Below, one piece after another: positions 6,170-11,153 of a stretch of DNA of 11,153 nt. The notes beneath the pieces are model-generated. The model saw only the letters and a list, made by a program, of their open reading frames with translations. It made no database searches and was not told the DNA's origin. The position numbers and the translations under genes were made by a program. Each line of letters opens with the position of its first letter. Position 1 is the stretch's first letter. Source of the stretch: Armatimonadota bacterium (lineage in GTDB: Bacteria; Armatimonadota; UBA10988; DTZQ01); the NCBI GenBank assembly GCA_012961305.1, contig DTZQ01000430.1, positions 1 to 11,153 of the forward strand, read 5' to 3'.

Positions 6170-7063
6170 GTGAAAACCCAAGGACGGAAACATCCGGGCA
6201 ATACACTGAACGATTTGACCGGGAAGGAGTGGATTAAGTTCACCCGTTCCTGGTTCGTGTGCGACTCGCCGCGCTACTGGCAAAACAAGGATACCGAACT
6301 GCACCCGGCGCGGTATCCCGAGGAGTTAGTGCACGAGTTCCTCCGGTTTTTCACCAAACGCGGGGGAACTGTATTGGACCCCTTCGTGGGTTCCGGGGCG
6401 ACCTTAATTGCCTGTGGGGAGGCAGGGCGGCGTGGGGTAGGATGGGAGTTGAACGCCCATTACGTAGAAGTGGTCCGCCGCCGTTTAGCACAGGCGGATT
6501 TTGCCCTCCCGCAGCACGTATTGCAGGCCGACGCGCGGGAGTTAGGTAATGCGCAGGTATGGCAACAGTTGTCGCTGTCTGATTGGCCGGCCTGGGGGCC
6601 GTGCGGATTGCCGCTGTTTGATTTCATCATAACTTCGCCACCCTACTGGAACATGCTTCGCCAAACGCGGGGCCGAGTGTTCTCCAAACAACAGCAACGT
6701 CGAGCGGCGGGACTGTCCACCTATTATTCGGACGACCCGGCCGATTTGGGCAACATCGCTGACTACGACGAGTTCATCGAAACCCTGGGGCAAGTTTTCG
6801 ATGCGGCCTACGAATTGTTGAAGCGGGGGAAGTATCTGGTGGTGGTAGTACAAAACGTGCGAGTGCCAGAGGGGGAAGTGAAGCCTTTGGCCTGGGACCT
6901 CCAACACCGCCTGTCGCGCCGGTATCTCTTTCAGGGGGAGCGGATATGGTGCCAAGCAGAGAAACCGCTGGGAGTGTGGGGCTATCCCACTACTTTCGTG
7001 CCCAACTACCACCACCATTACTGTCTGATTTTTCGCAAAGGGAAAGGGGGGCAGGTCTGCTAA
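6170..7063 (+). CDS. Orphan SAM-dependent DNA methyltransferase (N4-cytosine/N6-adenine type)
   Basis: This 297-residue amino-methyltransferase is predicted to modify an exocyclic amine of cytosine or adenine in a specific DNA site. SAM-binding motif I is DPFVGSGAT (70-78), preceded by HPARYPEELVHEFL (45-58, motif X-like) and followed by GVGWELN (89-95, motif II). The catalytic motif IV is TSPPYW (155-160); the S/TPPY form is more typical of N4-cytosine enzymes. Motif I therefore comes before motif IV, the reverse of the common beta class. No separate long target-recognition domain is obvious; residues 161-215 and the C-terminus may serve. No restriction endonuclease is adjacent, suggesting a solitary enzyme with a housekeeping or epigenetic role. 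The GTG start has no Shine-Dalgarno and sits 7 nt past the -10 box, so the mRNA is probably leaderless. glnD follows after 90 nt. Confidence 0.9.
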   Translation: MKTQGRKHPGNTLNDLTGKEWIKFTRSWFVCDSPRYWQNKDTELHPARYPEELVHEFLRFFTKRGGTVLDPFVGSGATLIACGEAGRRGVGWELNAHYVEVVRRRLAQADFALPQHVLQADARELGNAQVWQQLSLSDWPAWGPCGLPLFDFIITSPPYWNMLRQTRGRVFSKQQQRRAAGLSTYYSDDPADLGNIADYDEFIETLGQVFDAAYELLKRGKYLVVVVQNVRVPEGEVKPLAWDLQHRLSRRYLFQGERIWCQAEKPLGVWGYPTTFVPNYHHHYCLIFRKGKGGQVC

Positions 7064-7121
7064 GCGGCGAATTTAACTTTGTCGAACTGCTTTCGCTAAC
7101 GTGTTAAAGGAGGCAGAAGGA

Positions 7122-7142
7122 GTGGTGGCCGGTGTACCATAG
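7122..7142 (+). CDS. Possible six-codon leader peptide upstream of glnD
   Basis: A strong ribosome binding site, AAAGGAGG (7106-7113), precedes by 8 nt a GTG that begins a six-codon frame (M/V-V-A-G-V-P) ending in TAG at 7140-7142. It ends 11 nt before the glnD ATG and is in a different frame. glnD has its own weaker AGAGGA (7145-7150) only 3 nt from its ATG. The strong site cannot serve glnD directly, because no conventional start codon lies in the glnD frame between it and 7154. It may be a translated leader whose termination feeds ribosomes to glnD. The feature is speculative: short frames arise by chance, and only the ribosome binding site makes it notable. Confidence 0.3.
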   Translation: MVAGVP

Positions 7143-7153
7143 TTAGAGGAAAA

Positions 7154-9853
7154 ATGGAGGCTAAACTGAAGGAATACCTGGAGGTAGTGACCCAAGCGTG
7201 CCGGAGCAGTGACGAGTACGGGGCCGCTGGGCCCCGGCAGCGGGAACGGATGCTTCGGCGGGCGCAAGTGGCTGCTTTCCGTCGGTTCATTGACGAGGAG
7301 CGGCAGCGGCTGTGGGCGTGGTATCAAGAGGAACCCTCGGGCGCGCGCTTCTGTCAGGAACACACCAGACTTTTCGACGTCGTGGTCAAGGCCATGTACG
7401 AACTGGCCCTGACTACGGTACGCGAACGGCAGCGGACTTGGGGGGAGGTAGAAGAGGCCGAACTGTGTGTAGCAGCCGTGGGGGGCTACGGGCGGGGGCA
7501 ACTGGGTCCTTACTCGGACATAGATGTAGTGTTCATCCCGGCGCGGGAGGAACATCCCTTCGTAGATGCGGTGGTGCGGGAAACCTTTAACTTGCTCACG
7601 GAAACCCTCGTCCCTCGCAAACACCCCCAAATGGCCCATTCCTATCGCCCCTTCTCCGACATCGGGTTGATGGACCACCGCACCTTAACCTCGCTTTTGG
7701 AATCTCGCTATCTTTGCGGCAGCGAACACCTCTACCAGCATTTCATGCAGGAATTAATGCGGCACATTGACCCGATAGAGTTCCTGTACCAAAACCTGCG
7801 GGAACGCGAACAGGCTTGGGCGGCGGAGGGAAGTTCCCTGTACCGCCTGGAACCCGACTTAAAGAACGGGCCGGGAGGCTTGCGTGACTTCCACACCGCC
7901 GTATGGGTGGCTAAGGTGACCTATCGCATTGCCGTCTGGGATGTGTTGGAGGAACTGCAGCGGCAGGGTATTATCGCGGGGACCGAACGCAACCGGGTGC
8001 TGAATGCGGTAGAGTTCGTGCTGCGCATGCGCAACTGGCTCCAAATAGAAAAGGGACACAAAGCAGATGTGTTGGAGGCGGCCAAGCAGGACCCGTTGGC
8101 GCAGGTTCTGGGCTATCGGCGAGATGGGGAAGTGGCCCCGGAGGAGCAGTTGATGCGCGACTACTTTGTCAGTGCCCGGGCCATTGCCAATTTCAGCCGG
8201 CGCCTGTTGAGAAAATGCCAGCAGGAGCGGCTTTCTTCGCCCGAGGGATTTGTGGTAGTGAAGGATACCCTGTACCCGGCCCATGAGGGCATTTTCCGCG
8301 ACGACCCCGTCCGCCTGCTGCAAGTCTTTGAACTGGCCCAGAAGTACTGGCTCACCTTCTCCCTGGAGTTGGAGGACCTGATTCGCCAAAATGTGGACCT
8401 CATCAATCACGGCTTTCGGCACAGCCAGGCGGCAGCCCTGTCCTTCCTCAACATCCTGCGCAGTCCCCATGAGGTCGCGGGGACCCTGCGCGCCATGCTG
8501 GACCTGGGGGTGCTGGAGGCCTACCTGCCGGAGTTCGGCCAACTGTTACCCCTCATCCCTCCCGACCCGGTGCATGAGTACGCCGTAGGCGAGCATTCCC
8601 TGCGGGTGGTGGAGGCGATTCAGGCCGTGCGGGACGGTTCTGCACCGGAGGAGGACTCGCTGCGTTTTGCCCTCTCTCGCATACCTCAGCCGGAGGTGCT
8701 GTACTTAGCCGCTCTGCTGCACGACGCGGGCAAAATGGAAAGCCCAGAGGGCCCACACCCGGCGGCTGGGGCACTGGTGGCCCGCCGAGTGGCGGAACGT
8801 CTGGGGTTGGACGAGGGCACCGCCGGACAGGTGGAATGGCTGGTACGCTTCCACTTGGAGATGATGGAAGTGGCCCGGACGCTGGATTTGTCCCTGCCGG
8901 AGACGATTCATCGGTTTTGCCGCGACATCCCCACGGTGGAGTTGCTGGATGCCCTCTACCTGCTGAGTTACACCGATGCCCAGTGTGTGGGACGAGGAGT
9001 ACTGCGGGACATGGACAAACAACTGCTGGCCCAACTGTACACCGCGGCCCGGCGGGAACTGGAAGAACAAGTGCGGGTGGAGGTGCCCTGGGAACGGCTG
9101 TGGGAGGAGCGGGCCCGGCGAGCCCAGAGGGACGTAAAACGCTCCCTACGCGATTTCCCGCCCGAGGTGGTCGAGGAGCATTTGCAGGCCATGCCTCCCT
9201 GGTACGCCCTCAATACCCGGCCAAGCGTCATTGCCAAACACATCAGTTACATCCAGCGTCTGCCCGCAGAAAAGGCAGTCATTGACTTCTACCAAGAACG
9301 CGACGCCCGGTTCACAGAACTGACGGTGTGCACCTACGACCGCATAGGTCTGCTGCGGGACATCGCAGGCACTTTGGCGGCCAACAGCATCAACATTACC
9401 GTCTTCCAACTGAATGTGCGTCAGGACGTTAAACCCATTTTCATCAGTACCATATGGATTGACGACTACGGCCAACCGGTGGGAGAAACCAAGCAGTACC
9501 ACTTGGTGGATGACCTCCGACGAGTGCTGGTGGAAGGGGTTCCCGTCCCAGAGGTCTTCGCCCAGCACGAAAAGGCCCTGCCGAACAAAATAGTGCTCCA
9601 CGCCGTCACCGTGCATAACGACCTTTCGCCCCGCCACACCATTCTGAGGCTCCGGGCTGAAGACCAACTGGGCCTGTTGTACCTTTTCACCCGGGCCTTG
9701 GCAGCCGAGGGCCTGGACATCCGCGCAGCCCGAGTGACGACCTGGCATGGCGAGGCAGAAGACACCTTCTACGTGACCGACGCCGAAGGCAACAAACTGA
9801 GCGACGAGGACTGCACCGCTCTGGTGGAGCAACTGCGGGCCAGACTTACGTAG
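7154..9853 (+). CDS. glnD: Bifunctional [protein-PII] uridylyltransferase / uridylyl-removing enzyme
   Basis: GlnD senses glutamine and adds or removes UMP on the PII signalling protein (GlnB/GlnK), controlling nitrogen assimilation. At 899 residues it matches the full-length family (E. coli, about 890). The nucleotidyltransferase domain has GGYGR (110-114) and SDID (121-124) with the two metal-binding aspartates. The linker domain includes LEPDLKNGPGGLRD. The HD hydrolase domain has His474, His481 and the H523-D524 pair in LLHDAGK, so the uridylyl-removing activity should be intact. Two C-terminal ACT domains (about 719-790 and 828-898), the glutamine-sensing modules, begin at ELTVCTYDRIGLLRDIAG and ILRLRAEDQLGLLYLFTR. 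The ATG at 7154 has a close AGAGGA. No clear promoter lies in the 90-nt gap, so it may be read from the methyltransferase promoter. rimO follows 14 nt after the stop. No glnB is in view. Confidence 0.96.
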   Translation: MEAKLKEYLEVVTQACRSSDEYGAAGPRQRERMLRRAQVAAFRRFIDEERQRLWAWYQEEPSGARFCQEHTRLFDVVVKAMYELALTTVRERQRTWGEVEEAELCVAAVGGYGRGQLGPYSDIDVVFIPAREEHPFVDAVVRETFNLLTETLVPRKHPQMAHSYRPFSDIGLMDHRTLTSLLESRYLCGSEHLYQHFMQELMRHIDPIEFLYQNLREREQAWAAEGSSLYRLEPDLKNGPGGLRDFHTAVWVAKVTYRIAVWDVLEELQRQGIIAGTERNRVLNAVEFVLRMRNWLQIEKGHKADVLEAAKQDPLAQVLGYRRDGEVAPEEQLMRDYFVSARAIANFSRRLLRKCQQERLSSPEGFVVVKDTLYPAHEGIFRDDPVRLLQVFELAQKYWLTFSLELEDLIRQNVDLINHGFRHSQAAALSFLNILRSPHEVAGTLRAMLDLGVLEAYLPEFGQLLPLIPPDPVHEYAVGEHSLRVVEAIQAVRDGSAPEEDSLRFALSRIPQPEVLYLAALLHDAGKMESPEGPHPAAGALVARRVAERLGLDEGTAGQVEWLVRFHLEMMEVARTLDLSLPETIHRFCRDIPTVELLDALYLLSYTDAQCVGRGVLRDMDKQLLAQLYTAARRELEEQVRVEVPWERLWEERARRAQRDVKRSLRDFPPEVVEEHLQAMPPWYALNTRPSVIAKHISYIQRLPAEKAVIDFYQERDARFTELTVCTYDRIGLLRDIAGTLAANSINITVFQLNVRQDVKPIFISTIWIDDYGQPVGETKQYHLVDDLRRVLVEGVPVPEVFAQHEKALPNKIVLHAVTVHNDLSPRHTILRLRAEDQLGLLYLFTRALAAEGLDIRAARVTTWHGEAEDTFYVTDAEGNKLSDEDCTALVEQLRARLT

Positions 9854-9867
9854 GTGGGGAGGAAAAA

Positions 9868-11153
9868 GTGACCGTAGGTCTGATTTGCTTGGGCTGTCCG
9901 AAAAACTTGGTGGATGCTGAACTGATGCTGGGCACTCTGGAGCAGCACGGCTACCGCGTGACCAACGAGGCAGCGGAAGCCGAGATGCTCATCGTGAATA
10001 CGTGTAGTTTCATCGAGGCAGCACGGGAGGAGGCCATTGCTACCATCCTGGAGGCGGCACAACTGAAGGAGAAAGGCCGCTGTCGTTACTTGGTGGTCAC
10101 CGGTTGCCTGGTGCAGATGCATGGGGAGGAGTTGCGGCGGGAGCTTCCCGAAGTGGATGCTTTCGTAGGAGTGAGCGAATTCCCCCGCCTGCCGGAGATT
10201 TTAGCCCAGTTGGAACAGTCACCAGTACCCCCTCTGGCAGTTAACCAACCGGAGATGGCATACCCCGAACATTTACCCCGGCGGCGGGCCACCCCGCCCT
10301 GGACGGCCTACCTCAAAATTGCCGAGGGATGCGACGGCGCATGTACCTTCTGTACCATTCCTGCCCTACGGGGAAAATACCGCAGCCGACCCCCCGAGGC
10401 CATCATCGCAGAGGCGGAGCGGTTGGCCAAAGCGGGGGTGAAGGAACTGATTCTGGTGGCCGAAGATACCACCTACTACGGGATTGATTTGGCCGGGCGA
10501 CGGCTGCTGCCGGACCTGCTGCGCCAGTTAGGTCAAATATCAGGCCTGGAGTGGATTAGGCTCCTCTACGGCTACCCCACCCGGGTGGACGAAGCCCTGA
10601 TGGAAGTGATGGCCACGGAGCCGAAAATTTGCGCCTACTTAGACCTGCCGCTTCAGCACGCTGACGACGGCATCTTGCGAGCAATGGGCCGGGCCGGACA
10701 TCGGGACGGCTACCTGCGCCTCGTTCGCCGGCTGCGGGAGTACCTGCCCGAAATTGCCCTGCGGAGCACTTTCATCGTGGGTTTCCCCGGCGAGGGCCCC
10801 AGGGAGTTCGCCATCCTGCGGGAATTTCTACGGGAGGCCCGTCTGGACCGGGTGGGTTTCTTCCTCTTTTCGCCCGAACCGGGCACCCCAGCGGCGGAAA
10901 TGCCCCATCAGGTCCCACCGGCCGTGGCTGAGCAACGCCTGGAGGAACTGGTGGCGGTACAGGCGGAAATATCGCGGGAGAGAAATGAAACCTTCTTAGG
11001 CCGTGTGTTGCCGGTGCTCATTGAGGGAATAGTCACAGAGAACCCAGGGAACGCGGAGGTGAGTAGTTGGAAGTTGGAAGTTGGAGGCCGGAAGTGCAAA
11101 TCAGCGCTAAGAGATGGTGACGTGAACAGTTACGCCGTGTATTATGGCCGCAG
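9868..11153 (+). CDS. rimO: Ribosomal protein S12 methylthiotransferase, 3' end beyond window
   Basis: RimO is a radical-SAM enzyme with two [4Fe-4S] clusters that adds a methylthio group to a conserved aspartate of ribosomal protein S12. The frame is open for 428 codons to the right edge, so the gene is partial. The N-terminal domain has cluster cysteines C10 (LGCPKNLVD), C46 (NTCSFIEAA) and C80 (TGCLVQ). The radical-SAM CxxxCxxC is C155, C159 and C162, followed by TIPALRGKYRSRP. LDLPLQHADDGILRAMGR and STFIVGFPGE are also family hallmarks. GGGAGG just upstream, with 5 nt spacing, supports the GTG start, 14 nt after glnD. The TRAM domain begins near 378. After VLIEG (383-387) come about 40 residues before YYGR (425-428), where relatives have roughly a dozen; the extra segment includes DNA made of a 7-bp tandem repeat. 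Confidence 0.95.
   Translation, partial: MTVGLICLGCPKNLVDAELMLGTLEQHGYRVTNEAAEAEMLIVNTCSFIEAAREEAIATILEAAQLKEKGRCRYLVVTGCLVQMHGEELRRELPEVDAFVGVSEFPRLPEILAQLEQSPVPPLAVNQPEMAYPEHLPRRRATPPWTAYLKIAEGCDGACTFCTIPALRGKYRSRPPEAIIAEAERLAKAGVKELILVAEDTTYYGIDLAGRRLLPDLLRQLGQISGLEWIRLLYGYPTRVDEALMEVMATEPKICAYLDLPLQHADDGILRAMGRAGHRDGYLRLVRRLREYLPEIALRSTFIVGFPGEGPREFAILREFLREARLDRVGFFLFSPEPGTPAAEMPHQVPPAVAEQRLEELVAVQAEISRERNETFLGRVLPVLIEGIVTENPGNAEVSSWKLEVGGRKCKSALRDGDVNSYAVYYGR
11065..11092 (+). repeat. Tandem 7-bp repeat inside the rimO coding sequence
   Basis: Three exact copies of AGTTGGA (11065-11071, 11072-11078, 11079-11085) are followed by a degenerate copy, GGCCGGA (11086-11092). They encode the end of VSSWKLEVGGRK in rimO and keep the reading frame open. 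Similar units occur in the intergenic region at 2238-2251, suggesting a dispersed, normally intergenic repeat that entered a gene. Confidence 0.7.

Noticed and set aside
6032..6304. A longer N-terminus for the TPR-like protein
   Set aside because: It would run through the divergent promoters and into the methyltransferase gene. The ATG ending at 6031 has a good AGGAG.
7079..7107. Weak promoter TTGTCG-17-TGTTAA before glnD
   Set aside because: Both hexamers match consensus poorly, and the -10 overlaps the strong ribosome binding site, so it is not a supportable promoter from sequence alone.
7073..7678. 201-codon minus-strand frame opposite glnD
   Set aside because: It lies opposite the conserved nucleotidyltransferase domain of glnD and has no family motifs.

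Overview
The window looks like part of the chromosome of a GC-rich bacterium, most plausibly a thermophilic Clostridia-type Firmicute (Moorella / Ammonifex / Desulfotomaculum-like). This is inferred from the style of the LysA, HisRS and GlnD proteins, purine-rich Shine-Dalgarno sites and near-consensus sigma-A promoters. No rRNA or species marker is present, so the placement is tentative. Nothing resembles a phage, transposon or CRISPR array. The content is mostly core metabolism and translation, with several unusual details.

Layout, left to right. 1-146 is a short intergenic region rich in palindromes. 147-2088 (minus) is a two-gene operon, a coiled-coil protein of unknown function followed by hisS (histidyl-tRNA synthetase), with a clear promoter at 2155-2183. 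Divergent from it, a sigma-A promoter at 2290-2318 drives lysA (plus), the last step of lysine synthesis. The lysA 3' end overlaps by 20 bp the tail of a convergent minus-strand operon (6031 to 3654). That operon encodes a small TPR-like protein and a thiamine-diphosphate enzyme related to the alpha subunit of indolepyruvate:ferredoxin oxidoreductase, but lacking its ferredoxin domain and with no beta subunit nearby. At 6031-6170 two back-to-back promoters fire outward. The plus-strand one lies so close to the next gene that its mRNA should be leaderless. That gene encodes an orphan DNA methyltransferase with the SAM motif ahead of the catalytic TSPPY motif. Then come glnD (PII uridylyltransferase/uridylyl-removing enzyme) and rimO (ribosomal protein S12 methylthiotransferase), which runs off the right edge.

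How the genes relate: glnD and rimO are spaced 14 nt apart and are almost certainly cotranscribed; a six-codon reading frame with a strong ribosome binding site lies just before glnD. hisS shares a transcript with the coiled-coil gene. No single pathway unites the window.

Most worth a second look are: an extra segment of about 30 residues, built partly from a 7-bp tandem repeat, inside the TRAM domain of rimO; the leaderless methyltransferase gene; the ferredoxin-less IorA-like enzyme paired with a TPR protein; a direct repeat straddling the -10 box of that operon's promoter; and the mini-ORF before glnD.
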